A stretch of DNA of 64,000 bases from Prorocentrum cordatum (Eukaryota > Sar > Dinophyceae > Prorocentrales > Prorocentraceae): contig CAUYUJ010000170.1 in assembly GCA_963575745.1 (NCBI GenBank), forward strand, positions 1-64,000, written 5' to 3'. Positions 45,340 through 57,409 of this stretch are shown here, one piece after another. The position numbers and the translations under genes were made by a program. The number at the start of each line of letters is the position of its first letter. The first letter of the stretch is position 1. The notes under the pieces are model-generated. The model was not told where the DNA came from. It was given only the letters and a program-made list of their open reading frames with translations, and made no database searches.

Positions 45340-45550
45340 CGTGATGTGTGTGGTGCGTGGTGCGTGTGTCTGTGGTGCCGGTCGTGTGTGTGTGTGTGTC
45401 GTGTTTGTGTGGTGGTGGTTGACGGTTGGTGGTGGCGGTGGTGGTGTGTGTCGGGGGGGGGGGGGCGTGCGTGGGGGTGGCGGTGGTCGTGGTGGGTTGG
45501 TGGTGGCGGGGGTGGAGCTGGGCGGGGGTCTCTGGGTGGGTGGGCGGGCC
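45340..45550. repeat. GT and GGT tracts inside a 90-bp-array unit
   Basis: GTGTGTG, GGTGGTGG and a G run. As at 29758, the tract starts after a 90-bp unit truncated at GCGCCGTGATG. Confidence 0.85.
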
Positions 45551-45589
45551 ATGGGCGGCGCAAGCGCCATGGGCGGCGCAACCGCACGT

Positions 45590-46220
45590 GCACGTGCCGT
45601 CATAGGCGGCCAAACGCAGTACACGTCGCTTGGAGCTCCATATGGGCCCGCGAATGGCGCGAGCAAAGGTCGCCATTTGGACTTTATGTGGAGCTCCTCA
45701 TGTGGCCACGGGCCGCGTGATGGGGCGTGCCGTAATGGGCGGCACGGACGCTTGTGCGACGCCGCCTCAAGTCGAAACCCCCATGCAGCCACGGACCGTG
45801 CGAGGGGTGCGCCGCAATGGGTTGCGCGCGCGCGTGCGAACTTCGCCACTGGGGCCTTGGGTGGAACTCTTTCTGAGGCGACGGGCCGCGCGATTGAGAG
45901 CGTCGCAATGGTTGGGCAGCCTTTCGTTGAGATCCTTCTGGGGCCACGAACCGCGCGAGGGCGCGCCGCGATGGGTGGCCCAGGAGCGCGCGACCGTCGC
46001 CACGGGTGCTTTAAGTGGAGCACCATGTGGGGCCGCGAACCGCGCGATGGGGCGCGCCGTAATCGGTGGCGCGGACGCATGTCCACGTCGCCACAGGGGG
46101 CTCAGATGGAGCCCCCTATGGGGCCACGGTCCGTGCGAGGGTGCGGCATGATGCGCGGCGCGGACGCATGTAAGCGTCTCTACTGGGGCCTTGGGTGCAA
46201 TTCCATAAGTGGCCATGAAC
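45590..46220. repeat. 90-bp tandem array (second locus)
   Basis: About seven units paralogous to 30075-31000. The anchors at about 45993, 46083 and 46173 are 90 bp apart; earlier units are more irregular. One further unit precedes the GT tract at 45278-45340. Confidence 0.85.
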
Positions 46221-47435
46221 CATGGGAAGGGCGCAGCGTTGTGGCGCGGATGCGGCGCACGGGACTTGTGCGTAGGCGTCGCGCGCGCGTGGCACACCGA
46301 CGTGGCGCATGGACATTCGCGCACGGATGCCACGCGCGGGCGCTGCTGTGCACGGGCGCTGCGCGCGGACGCGGGGGGGGGTGGGTGGGGGGGAAGGGCG
46401 CGAACAGAGCGGGGTCGCGATGGAGTGGGGTCGGGTGGGATGAGGGGTGGCGGTAGGGGCGGGAGGGGGAGCGGCGGGGGGGCTAAAACTGCGCGATGCA
46501 GGCGCGCCGTAAAGTTCGCGTAGGATGAATGCATTAAAGCATATGGCGATCCACATCAAAATAGCAACGACGCCTTAACAGTCGCGGCAAACGAAGAAGA
46601 GCAGCGCTGGCTGTGCGTTGGACAAGGTAAGGAGGTATATTGCACTGGTACACAAGAGTTGTGATTAGTTGCAGGAGCCCGTGTAGAGCAAAGCCTGATG
46701 GGGGGAGCGGGCATTGGATATATTGGGCAAGAAATGTGCACGTGGTCTGCGCATGCGGATTGGGCGTTGAGTTGCGCTGTGCTACCGCGGTGACATTTGC
46801 GTCGTGGACGCCGCCATGGCGGCCGCGTGTGTTACGAAATCTACGCGTCGAACCCTGAAGAGACGCCCGCGTCGAACTCGGTCTTGCCGCCCTTTGCACC
46901 ACCGCTACTTGTGGATAGCGTCTGGCTGGCGTTTGAATATGCCAGGGTGGGGTGGGATGAGCTGCGGGGCAGGTTTGCGGACCACGCTAATGCTACGAAT
47001 CGTACGGCGCAGGATAGTTGCAGAGATGCGGTTGACCTTGATCACAGCATGTGTAGGAGTAGGGGTTGGAAAGGGCGCGGTAAGGCACGTTAGTGCAGAG
47101 TAGATTTTCAACGCTCTAAATATGCATAAAACGAAGCCAGCGTAGTGTCTAAATAACATTGGATGTAATAGAACCTAGTGCCTCCAGCGAAGATGGAGGG
47201 CAGGATCCCGTTGAGTACGACACGGGCTGGGGTAGCGCGGCGTGGAAAGCATGCGCACACAATTTGTTATAAGATCTCTCCTGGTGAGCTGCTCGTTGGC
47301 GGAAGGGGAGGAGCAGGGAACAGGAACATCGACAAAGGTTACTTCCTGAAAAGTTGTTAACCGCGCGCCGCCGACTAGCGTGGAAAAGTGTCACGGGAGA
47401 AAAGGTATGACAGGCAACCACGACATCAAATGACG
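46221..47435. other. 1.2 kb without a recognisable gene
   Basis: G-runs at 46370-46480, then ordinary-looking unique sequence of lower GC content. No domain was recognised on either strand. Confidence 0.45.
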
Positions 47436-47439
47436 AACT

Positions 47440-47870
47440 GGATGTGACCGTCTGGATGGCACGTGCCACGGCGGAAGCCCCATGGAGAAAACCAACTGTG
47501 CATTTTTGACTGGGCGCCAACATGAACCAAGGAAACCTCAGAAAGGCAACTCGTGACACGTGTCACCGAGGAAACCGCTAGAGGAAAGCCAACGGTGCAT
47601 TTTTGATTCTGGACGCCGCCATGATCCAAAGAAGCCTCAGAAAAGCAACGGGCGATACGTGTCACCGCGGAAACCGCTTGGAGAAAACCAAACGTAATCG
47701 TTTGATTCTCGGCGCCAACATGAGCCTGGGAATCTTCAGAAGAAAAGCAGGTGACGCGTGTCACCACGGAAACCGCTTGAGGAAAACCAATGGTACATTT
47801 TTGAATCTGGACGCCATCATGGGCCAAGGGCGCCTCAGAAGAGCAGCGGGCGACAAGCCCCCGCGGGGGA
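47440..47870. repeat. 108-bp tandem repeat, four units
   Basis: Units carry GACACGTGTCACC, GGAAACCGCT, GGAAAACCAA.GGT, ATTTTTGAT, GGCGCCAACATG and CCTCAGAA. Period 108 bp (36 codons), which keeps a plus frame open from about 47603. The frame is likely an artefact. Confidence 0.88.
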
Positions 47871-48657
47871 GGAGGGGGGAGGCAAAGAAGGGGGCGTGGG
47901 GAACATGAAGATATACCGTTGCCGGGTCAAAACTGACACAAGATCGGGGAGAAGGCGACAACCCAAAAATCTGCAAGGATGCCCAAGGGGCCGTGCAACG
48001 CCATTACGCGGCAAGAAACGCGCGGGGATGCGCCCGCCCAAACGAGAACATGGGCAAGGATACGGAAGGATCCCCAAGGGTACCCTTGCCTCCCCCATCC
48101 CTGCGACGCCGCCGTGCAACGGGCTTCAACCCCAAACGGCAAGGATGAATGTGCCGCCAAGGGTACCCTTGGACGGCCGAAGCAGCAGCCAAGGATGCCG
48201 GGAAAGGATGATGGCTTGACGTCTTATGGCTTGGGGCGCCTTAACCGCGTTAGTGGGCCAAATTTCCTGGTGGCACCACCTTTGATTGCACGGTGGGCGA
48301 CCGCGTCCGTCGCGGTCGCGTTTCATGTTGTCTGCGGGCGGGTCCCGCCACTTGCAATTCAGAACCTGCGGCGCAGATTCCGTGACATTGCGGGTGGGTA
48401 GGATTCGTCCACCCTTGAGTCGCCTTTCACAGTTCTTGTCCTGCTCCACGACCCGCGCACCAGTGGTGGCGATGCATGCGGCCTGTAGCTGGGAGCGCGG
48501 CGAGGGCCGACAACGCAAAACAGAAGCCGACCCCGAACTGGCTACGCATGCTGGGCGTGTGTATCATTATCGCAGTGTCGCACGGGTCGAACATTGGAAT
48601 GCCCCTGCACCCGTCCACTCAGCCTACCCCCCTATGACCCGCGCAATTACAAAAAAT
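47871..48657. other. No recognisable gene; CAAGGGTACCCTTG palindromes
   Basis: CCAAGGGTACCCTTG occurs at about 48072 and 48159. Similar CAAGGGTACCC words lie near both right ends of elements A and B (about 37295, 45015, 45170). No coding call. Confidence 0.45.
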
Positions 48658-48675
48658 CAAGTAAAATTTTACTTG
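48658..48675. repeat. AAGTAAAATTTTACTT palindrome, solitary copy 2
   Basis: Identical 18-bp palindrome to 28865-28882, with shared AAAAAT and GGYGTTT flanks. Confidence 0.8.
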
Positions 48676-49019
48676 GCGTTTCAATTCTTGGGTAAATCAA
48701 TTTCGTAGTGATGCAGCGGTATAAAATGTGCACCCTACAATTAGGTGACTATCTTGCTACTGCACTTCCCTCGTCAGAATTCGATGCTGGAACCCACCCC
48801 GCGGGCTGCTGGAACCATTGCCCTTCGTGAAATTAAAGTGAGTGCTGGAATCCCCCCTCTTGTCGGCATAAGCTCCCGGAACCACTTTCCCTGGTAAAAA
48901 ATGAGGCGCTGGAGCCCTACCCCGCTGAGGGCCTGAAAAAATAACATAGGGCCAGGGAGGGGGGTGGTGGGACGGGGCCCAGGGGTGGGGGTCCTAGCAT
49001 TGTGGTCACGCCTCGCGTT

Positions 49020-49248
49020 CAAACGGGTGCAGTGCGTGCGCGTGCGCGCACGTGCATGCGCGTGTGCATGAGCGTGCGTGTGCGCGTGCGCGAGCCCGAG
49101 CCCGAGTGCGACCCCGAGCCCGAGCCCGAGCGCGAGCGCGAGCTAGAGACCCAGCCTGGGTCCGAGCCCATCCGGAGCGCGTGCGCGCGCGCGTGCGCGT
49201 GTGCGTGCGTGTGCGCGCGCGTGTGAGTGCGCGCGTGCGTGCGCGTGC
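49020..49248. repeat. GTGCGC alternating purine-pyrimidine tract with CGAGCC hexamers
   Basis: GTGCGTGCGCG tracts at 49035-49092 and 49180-49248 flank CGAGCCCGAGCC hexamers (49091-49145). Long alternating purine-pyrimidine runs favour Z-DNA in principle. Confidence 0.85.
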
Positions 49249-49283
49249 GCTTCCGATGTGCTAACGGTCAGCACATCGGAAGC
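49249..49283. other. Perfect 14-bp stem, 7-nt loop hairpin
   Basis: GCTTCCGATGTGCT, loop AACGGTC, then AGCACATCGGAAGC. All 14 pairs are Watson-Crick. It directly abuts the GTGCGC tract. No T-run follows, so nothing marks it as a terminator; its role is unknown. Confidence 0.85.
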
Positions 49284-50330
49284 ATGTAACCTTACCTACG
49301 CAGATCCAAGGCCTCGTTACCCCCAAACTCGCGGCCCGTGGAGGCCCCGCCCCTTCGTGGATACATCCGCGGACGGATGAGGGCTACCCCGGAAACCACC
49401 CAAATTCCATACCCTGCAGCTAAGAGGACGGTGGACTACTATGCTAACCTGCGATTAAGCATTCCACTGCCAACCGTAGTCGCCTTACTGGGGTACATCG
49501 TTTACCCAAGATCGTGGCCGCCCAGGCCAAACGTAGCCGGCACCAGGGCGAAAACGCGTTCCGTGAGCAAGGCGTGGGGACGTCTCGGGCCAGACGGCTG
49601 CCGGACCGTGCTGGACAAGGCGTCCTCGGGGTCCCCGTCCTCCCTGGTGTGACTCGAGCTCTGCGCCGGTTTCCTTGGGGTGACCCAAAAGGGGGTCCAG
49701 CTGAAAGGGGGTGGTGAAACAGATTTGGGGCAATGTATTGTAAATGGAATGCGCAGGAGACTTGTACTTCATTGTATTGCAAGTAACGTGCTGCGCGCGA
49801 AAATACAACAATAAATTTGCGCCCCGAAACGTATTGCACGCCCCAAATGTATTGCAATCCCAAAAATATATTGCACCAGATCTACTGTACCACCCCCTTG
49901 TCGCTGGACCCCCTTTGGGGTCAACCCGATTTCCTGGATCTGCGCCCGGGCCCCCCCTGCGCGGTGCTCCGGATGCCTATTTTACGCACGTGCTCTTCAC
50001 TGAGACTGAGGGAAACACCCCAGGCCCGAAACAAAGCAATCCTCCGGATGCCTGGAGTCCTTCTGCCCCCCGACGATTCCCCTCGTTACCTTCTGACTGA
50101 CTGCACTACACACACACGACAAGATATCGTGCCATAAGACGACCTTAGAACGCACTCTCCGTCGATCTTTGCGGATCCTGGGGTGCCCTAGAGTGCACGG
50201 CTGAAGAAGCAGGTCTAGCGGGGCACACCAGGCGGTCGATGAGCCACTCCCTCCTGGCGTCCTCCAGCGGGAGCTCCCTGGAGGCCTCGCGGCCAGAATG
50301 TCTCGTGGCCTTCCTCGTCGCCTCTGGTCA
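49284..50330. other. No recognisable gene; degraded TTGCA-type repeats
   Basis: 49735-49900 holds words such as GTATTGCA, TATATTGCACCA and CTGTACCACC. These are distant relatives of the TTGCACCACRTA family. The remainder is unique. Confidence 0.4.
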
Positions 50331-50334
50331 CCAT

Positions 50335-51054
50335 CGCCATCATAGCGGTCGTCGATGCCGCCATAATCATCCTTATCATCACCACCATCCACCACCGCCA
50401 CCACCCATCATCATCAGCATCACCACCACCATCATCATCATAATAATCATCATCAGCATCATCGCCATCGTCATTCTCAACATCATCATCGTCATCGTCA
50501 TCCTCATCCTCGTCGTCATCATCAGCATCACCATCATCGGCATCATCGTCACCATCATTATCATCATCATCATCATCTCTACCATCGTCTTTATCGTCAT
50601 CACCATTATCATAACTAGCACCACCACATTTATCAACACCACCACTGCCACCATCACAATCACTGACGTAATCACACTTATCAACGACATCATCGTCATC
50701 ATCATATCATCATCGTCGTCACCATAACTGTCATCATTGTCATCATTGGCATCGTTGTCATCACCATCATCGCTATTATCGTCGTCATCACCGCCATCGT
50801 CAACACCATCGTGATCATCATCACCACAAGCATCACCATGCTGATCATCATCGTCATCATCATTGTCGTCATCATCATCATCATCATCAGCATCATCATT
50901 TTCATCCCTGTCATCATTGTCATCATCACCATCATCATCACCATCGGAACCATAATTACATTCATCCTCACAAACATCATCCTCGTCATCGTCTTCATCG
51001 TCACTACCGTCATCTCAACTACAACCAACCACCACAATTATCACCACCATTGTC

Positions 51055-51086
<32 letters not shown>

Positions 51087-51435
51087 CGTCATCGTCATCA
51101 TCGTCATGGTCATCATCATCGTCATCATCATCACGACAGCCAGCATCTACATCGGAATCATCATCATCATGAGCTTCGTCATCGTCTTCGTCACTGTCGT
51201 CGTCATCGTCATCGTCATCGCAAACAGCATCGACATCACCTAATCCTCGCCGTGACCATCATGCTTGCAGACACAGCCTCTAAAATCGTCGTCATCGGCG
51301 GCATCGTCATCATCATCATCACCATCTTCATCATCATTTTCATCATCATCATCATCATCATCATCAGCATCGTCATCGTGACCGGTGATGTCACAGTGAC
51401 AGCACCATCATCATTACCATTATCATACACCTCCC
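50335..51435. repeat. ATC trinucleotide array, 1.1 kb
   Basis: ATC/CAT with many GTC, ACC and AAC variants, on the plus strand. Open poly-Ile/His/Ser and poly-Met/Asp frames are artefacts. Confidence 0.95.
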
Positions 51436-51594
51436 CGTCATAGCTGCTGTCACAAGGCCGCCTCGCACGGACTTCGCGGCTGCCCTGCAGGCGGACCGCC
51501 CGAACCTGAAACTGATGGCATCACGGGCAGCGGATCGACCGAGCCTGCTGGGACTGAAACTTGACGCACACGTTTCAGCATGGACGAACCGACA

Positions 51595-51720
51595 TCCTCC
51601 TCCTCCTCCTCCTCCCCTCCTCCTCCTCCTCCTCCTCCTCCTCCTTCTCCCCTATTCCGTCCCTCATTATCTCCTCCTCCTCCTCCTCCTCCTCCTCCTC
51701 CTCCCCCTCCTCCTCAGCAG
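51595..51720. repeat. CTC microsatellite
   Basis: Two CTC runs separated by CCCCTATTCCGTCCC. Confidence 0.9.
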
Positions 51721-52139
51721 GATGAAACGTTTGATCATTGACCAAATAAAGAAAAGCATCTCCGACGATGTGATTGTGGCCGACCGGCGGCTTCTGGCCC
51801 TCGGGGGCCGCTGTCGGGCCGCGGACGAAAAACTACCCCCGTGAGAAGGGGATCGGGAACTTTGGGGTCGCTGATTGAAGCAGAAACACATCGTCGGATG
51901 TCTGGCAAGAACGAACTGGAAGCGGGAAGCGAGGGGGGCAGAGAACAAGAGCGAAGACAGTTGCAGCGGACAGAGGAAGAACAGATAATCAGCAAGAGAG
52001 GGACAAATAGAAGTGCCAAGGAGAGGCGCACGGGAAGCCGAAAGCACGGCAAGAAACAGGACGACAATGCAACACCTGCCGACCAAGCCAGCGATCATCT
52101 AGAATTCGAGTCAAACGCCGTCTTACGCTAAGCATGGCG
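51721..52139. other. No recognisable gene
   Basis: Unique sequence; short open frames without domains. Confidence 0.4.
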
Positions 52140-52390
52140 CATCTTCCCCCTTCTCCTCCTTCCCCTCCTCCTCCTCCTGTTCCTCCTGCTCCTCTCTCCT
52201 CATCCTGCTCTTGGTCATCCTCCTGCATGAACCGTCTAGAGCCCCGTCGATCCAAGCACCCCCCGAAACACAACCCCCTCCTCCCCCTCCTTCCTCCTCA
52301 GTGTCCTAAAATTCCTCCCTCTCCCCCTCCTCTCTCCTCCCTCCTCCCCCTCCTCCTCCTCCTCCTTCTACTCCTCCTCCTCCTCCTCGG
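52140..52390. repeat. CTC microsatellite
   Basis: Degenerate CTC/CCT with about 80 bp of unique sequence inside (52205-52285). Confidence 0.85.
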
Positions 52391-52860
52391 TTCGGTGCGG
52401 TTCGGAAGAGCGCAAGGGGTTCAAGGCGCACACACGGGTGAGACGAGAGCAACGCAGGAATAACGGCAGAGACAGGCATCCCGCTTCCGGCGCCGTGGGG
52501 CGCATCCCTCCCTGCGAGCGAGGGGCCGTCAACAACAGGGAACGATCATCCACAACAAAAAGACACCAACGAGAAAAAGGAAACGGAAATACCATACAAT
52601 CAGGAGACGAAGAATATTCCCCATAAGCACGGGCCAACTTACTGCCAAAGGCGCCGGAACCCCAACTGGGGCATTGCACCACATTCTCGGGGCAGTGCCA
52701 CAAGGAGGAATGCCTAAGAATCGGCCTTGGCCGAATCAAAACCTCCCCCTAGAGTGCGTTGTTTCACGGACTGCGTGCAACTATTCGCACGGCGTCTGCG
52801 CACCCAAGAGCACACAACGAGATGACATGCCTGCACACACACGCACACACGAGTCGTGCC
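52391..52860. other. No recognisable gene
   Basis: Unique sequence ending in a short CACACA run (52828-52850). Confidence 0.45.
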
Positions 52861-52861
52861 C

Positions 52862-52891
52862 GTAGTCGTACCCGTAGTCGTCGTACTCGTC

Positions 52892-52925
<34 letters not shown>

Positions 52926-52998
52926 CAGTAGTAGTAGTAGTAGAAGTAGTAATAGTAGTAGTAGGAGTTGTAGTAGTATTAATTATACAACCGTAATC

Positions 52999-53061
<63 letters not shown>

Positions 53062-53580
53062 AAGGTAGTAGTAGTAGTAGTAGTAGTAGTAGTCGTGGGC
53101 ATAGTAATAGTAGCATTAGCCGGAATCGCAGTAGTAGTAATAATAGTCGTAGTAGCCGGAGCAGTAGTCGCAGCAGTCGTGGCGGATGTGGTAGTAGTAC
53201 TAGGTAGCGGTAGTAGTAGTAGTAGTAGCAGCAGTAGTTGTAGTAGTCGTGGTAACTTTAGTGGCAGCGGAAGTAGTAATAGCAGGGCAAACAGTAGTAG
53301 CAGTAGTAGTAGTAGTAGTCGTAGTCGTAGTCGCAGTCGTAGTTGATGTAGCCGGTGTAGTAGTAATCATATGAATAGTTGTCGTGGAAGTCGTACTTGA
53401 AACAGTAATTTTCGGAAAAGTACTGGGAGTAATCGTGGAGGTAGTCCAAATAGTGGTGGCAGTACAAGTACCACTGCAAGTCGTAGGAGTAGCAAAAGTA
53501 CTCGTAGTCGTCGTGTCGTCGTTGTAGTAGTCGTGGTACTCGTAAAAGTCGTCGTCGTAGTAGTAGTACTCGTAGTAGCG

Positions 53581-53618
<38 letters not shown>

Positions 53619-53658
53619 CGTGGAACAAAAGAAGTAGTAGTAGCTGTGATAGTGATAA

Positions 53659-53691
<33 letters not shown>

Positions 53692-53811
53692 CAGTAGTAG
53701 TAGTAGTAGTAGTAGTAGTAGCAGTAGCAGTAGCAATGGTAGTAGTAGCCGTCGCAATCGACATAGAAGTCGTCGTAGCAGTTGTAGTAGTAGTTGTCTC
53801 AGTAGTAGCAC

Positions 53812-53856
<45 letters not shown>

Positions 53857-53857
53857 C

Positions 53858-53891
<34 letters not shown>

Positions 53892-55073
53892 ATCGTGGTA
53901 GTAGTAATAGTAGCAGTAGTAGTAGTAAGAGTAGTAGTAGTAGTAGTAGTAGTAGACGCAGTCGCCGTAGCCGTAGCCGTAACAGTGGTCGCAGTAGTGG
54001 TAGTAAGACTAATAGCAGTAGACGTAGAAGTAGTAGTAGTCGCAGTCGTAGCAGTCGTAGTAGTAGTTGCTGTAGCTGCTGCTGCCGAATAAGTAAAAGT
54101 CGTGCGAATGGTAATTTCAGAAAATTAGCAGTAGACGTAGTAGTAGTAGTCGTAGTCGTACGTGCCGTCGCCGTCGTACTCGTCACCATAATGGTAGTAA
54201 GAACACTGGTAGTGAGGATAGTGGTGGAAGTAACAATGATAATACTACTAGTGGCCGTAGTAGCAGTAGCAGTAGCGGTGATACTAATAGTGGTAGCCGT
54301 AGTGGTAGTAGTAGTAGTAGTAGTAGTAGCAGCAGTCATCGTAGTAGTCACAGTAGCAGTGGTAGTAGTAATACGAAAGGCAGCAGTAGTAGTAGCAGCA
54401 GTAGTCGTAGTAGTGGTAGTAGTAGTAGTAGTAGTGGTAGTAGTAGTCATAGTAGTAATCATGGAAATAATAAGAATAGAAGGGGGAGGGGTAATAGTAG
54501 TAGTCGTGGTGGTCGCAGTCGTAATGGTAGTAATAATAGTGGTTGTCATAGTAGCGATAGTTAGAATACTGGTTGTAGCAGTACCCGTAGTAGTAAACAT
54601 AATAATGAAGGCAATCGTGGTAGCCGTAGTTGTGATATCCATACGAGCCGCAATAGGTAGTAATAGTAGTAGCTGTAGTAGAAGAAGTACGAGTAATAGT
54701 AATAGCAGAAGTGGTAGCAATCGTACTAGTAACGGTGGTAGTAATAATAGTAAGGGTAGTTGTGGTGGTAATAGTAGTAGTCGTCGTCGCCGTCGTCGTG
54801 ATAGTTGTAACCGTAACCGTAGTAGTCGTATGCGCAGTAGTAACTAAAGTTTCTACAGCTGCAGTTGTAGTAGTAGAACATGTAGTAGTGATAGTAGCAA
54901 GAGCAGTAGAAGTAATAGTAGTAGTCGTCGTAGTGGTAGTAACAGTAGTAGTCGTAGTAGAGTCGTAGTAGTAGCAGTAGTACTAGTAGTAGTCGTAGTA
55001 GTAGTCGTAGCAGTAGTAGTAGTAGTAGTAGTAGTAGTAGTCGTCGTCGTCGTGGTGGTAGTAGTAGTAGTAT

Positions 55074-55166
<93 letters not shown>

Positions 55167-55167
55167 T

Positions 55168-55207
<40 letters not shown>

Positions 55208-55385
55208 CAGTAGCAGTAGTAGTAGTAGTAGTAGTAGTAGTAGTCGTCGTAGTCGTAGTCGTAGTAGTAGTAGCAGTAGCAGTAGTAGTAGTAGTAGTAG
55301 TACTAGTAGTCGTAGTAGTTGTTGTTGTGGTAGTTAGTGGCCGTAGTAGTCATAGTGGTAGAAGTAGCATTAGTAGTTGTAGTAG
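52862..55385. repeat. TAG/AGT trinucleotide array, 2.5 kb
   Basis: The longest simple array in the window. AGT predominates, with AAT, CGT, GGT and AGC variants, and the purest part is at 55060-55170. Minus-strand frames of up to 506 codons (53200-54720) are low-complexity artefacts. Confidence 0.97.
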
Positions 55386-55495
55386 TAGAAGAAGGAGGAC
55401 GAGGAGGAGGAAGAGGTGAGGGGGGAAGAGGAGGAGGAGGGGGAGAGAGAGGACGAGGAGGAGGGGGAGGAGGAGAAGGAGGAGGAGAAGGGTAT
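55386..55495. repeat. GGA microsatellite
   Basis: GAGGAGG tract joined directly to the TAG array. Confidence 0.9.
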
Positions 55496-55664
55496 CATGC
55501 CACGAAATTCAAACACACACCACACATACAATATACCCATTCAAGTACCAAACCTGTACAATCAACTTGGTACTCGACGTCCCTTCCTTCCGTCAGTTCT
55601 GGAGACGAAACAAATACGTCTGAAGAAGAAAATACTCCTGATCAAGAAGTGCTCCTGAAGAAAT

Positions 55665-56070
55665 GAGATACTTACGAGGACGAAAGAAATACTCCCGAAG
55701 AAAAACGAAGTTTTGCTGAAGCACTTCTGGAGAAGGAAAAAGTGCTTCTGAAGAAGAAGGACGTGCTACTGAAGAAGAGAGGCATACTTCTGAAGGGGAA
55801 AGGAGTACTCCTGAAGAAGAACAAAATGCTTTTGAAGAAGGAAGAAGTACTCCTGAAGAGGGACGAAGCACTTCTGAGGAAACTTCTGATATAAGTACTT
55901 CTGAAGAAGAAAGAAGTACTTCTAAAGAAGGGAGACGTCCTCCTGAAGCAGAGGGAAGTGCTCCTAATGAAAAAAGAATTAGTTTTGGAGAAGGACGAAG
56001 CACTTCTGAGGAAGCTTCTGATATGAGCACTTCTGAAGAAGAGAGAAGTAATTCTGAGAAGGAATCAGCC
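55665..56070. repeat. 24-27-bp AGTACTTCTGAAGAAGA minisatellite
   Basis: About fifteen imperfect units. In one plus frame after 55713 they read RSTSEEE / RSTPEEE repeats, and the frame stays open into the CAT array until 57366. The frame is broken upstream by TGA. There is no domain or clear start, so I treat it as a minisatellite. Confidence 0.8.
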
Positions 56071-56339
56071 GGGATTGGTCCCAGTAAACCGGTATTGGTA
56101 TCCATTCCGGGGGCAATCTCCTCCTCGCCCTCGTCCTCCTCCCCCCTCCCTCCTCCGACTCCCTCGCTCGCCCGCGCGCCGGGGCCCGCGTCCGAAGACG
56201 CCCTGCCTGTTCGGAGGCTGACGCCACGGAGGTCATGCAAGGGGGCATGGGGTCACTCCCCAACGACGGACGACGGAGCCATAGCAAGGAAGGCCACGAC
56301 AGGACGACAGATGACGGATTCGTCGTCGGCCTCCTCCCC

Positions 56340-56347
56340 CTCCTCCG

Positions 56348-56379
<32 letters not shown>

Positions 56380-57080
56380 AACAGCGGCATCTTCACCACC
56401 CCTCATCGCCCTCATCATCACTATCATCAGCATCATCACAATCGTCAGCATCAGCATCATCGTCATCATCATCGTCATTACCATCATCTTCATCGTCAGC
56501 ATTATCATCGTCGTCACCGTCGTCGTCATCATCACCACAATAATCACATCATCATCACAATCATCACCAACACCATCATAACCGTCGTCGGTATCGTTAT
56601 CACTGTCGTCGTGAGCATCAGCATCAACATCCGCATCATCAGTATCAGCATCCGCATCCGCATCACCACGATCATGCTCATCATCCTCAGAATCCTCATC
56701 ATAATCATCATCAGCATCACCATCATCATCATCCTCACCATCCTCATCATCATCACAAGCATCACCACCATCATCACCATCACCATCATCATCACCATCA
56801 CCACCACCATCATCATCAGCATCAACATCCTCGTCATAACCACCATCACCAACACCATCACCATCATGATCATGATCAGCATCATCAGCATCATCATTAT
56901 CGTCATCCTCATCATCACCATCAACATCATCATCGCCGTTGTCGTCATCGTCATCGTGACCGGCACCATCAACATCATCATCACCATCATCAGCAGCATT
57001 ACCACCATCAGTACCACCATCATCCTCAACATCATCCTCATCCTCATCCTCATCATCGTCATCATCATCATTCTTCCTAC
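56340..57080. repeat. CAT trinucleotide array, 0.74 kb
   Basis: CAT/ATC with CAG, CGT and ACC variants. Confidence 0.95.
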
Positions 57081-57364
57081 TCCTCCTCCGACCCCCTCTT
57101 CCCCATGGCCTTCATCTCCGCCTTTCCTCCCGACCGGCTCGCCTCGACGTGGGAGGTGGAGAATCGCAAGCCGCGGGTGCGGCACATCTTCTCGAGCTGC
57201 GAGAAGTGCTGCTTGCGCCAGTCCTCGGGCGGCCACTGCCAGCAGTAGGAGAAAAACGATGAGGAGGAGGAGGAGGAGGAGGAGGTGGAGGAGGAGGAGG
57301 AGGAGGAGGATGGGGAGTCGCCGTCGTCGCTGTCGGCGTCGCCGAGGATTACCAGGCTCGTCAT
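57077..57364 (-). CDS. Candidate hypothetical protein or exon (95 aa)
   Basis: A minus-strand frame from an ATG at 57364 to a TAG at 57077. It begins MTSLVILGDADSDDGDSP, continues through a Ser run encoded by the GGA/TCC tract (57250-57312), and ends with YCWQWPPEDWRKQHF, SQLEKMCRTRGLRFSTSHVE and a Lys-rich tail. Codons outside the Ser run are strongly GC-ending (GGC GAC GCC GAC), like real dinoflagellate exons. I recognise no family. It may be one exon of a larger gene, with the Ser tract grown from the microsatellite. Confidence 0.4.
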   Translation of the reverse strand: MTSLVILGDADSDDGDSPSSSSSSSSTSSSSSSSSSFFSYCWQWPPEDWRKQHFSQLEKMCRTRGLRFSTSHVEASRSGGKAEMKAMGKRGSEEE

Positions 57365-57409
57365 AGGCTTACAAGGGCACCTGAACTTCTTTAGGGATTG
57401 ATAGGTCAT

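Noticed and set aside
53200-54720. 506-codon minus-strand ORF
   Set aside because: Pure trinucleotide (ACT/TAC/CTA) array; low-complexity Thr, Tyr and Leu runs.
55593-57366. Ser/Glu-repeat ORFs on both strands
   Set aside because: Both strands of a 24-27-bp minisatellite are open, and the plus frame runs on into a CAT array. No start or domain supports either.
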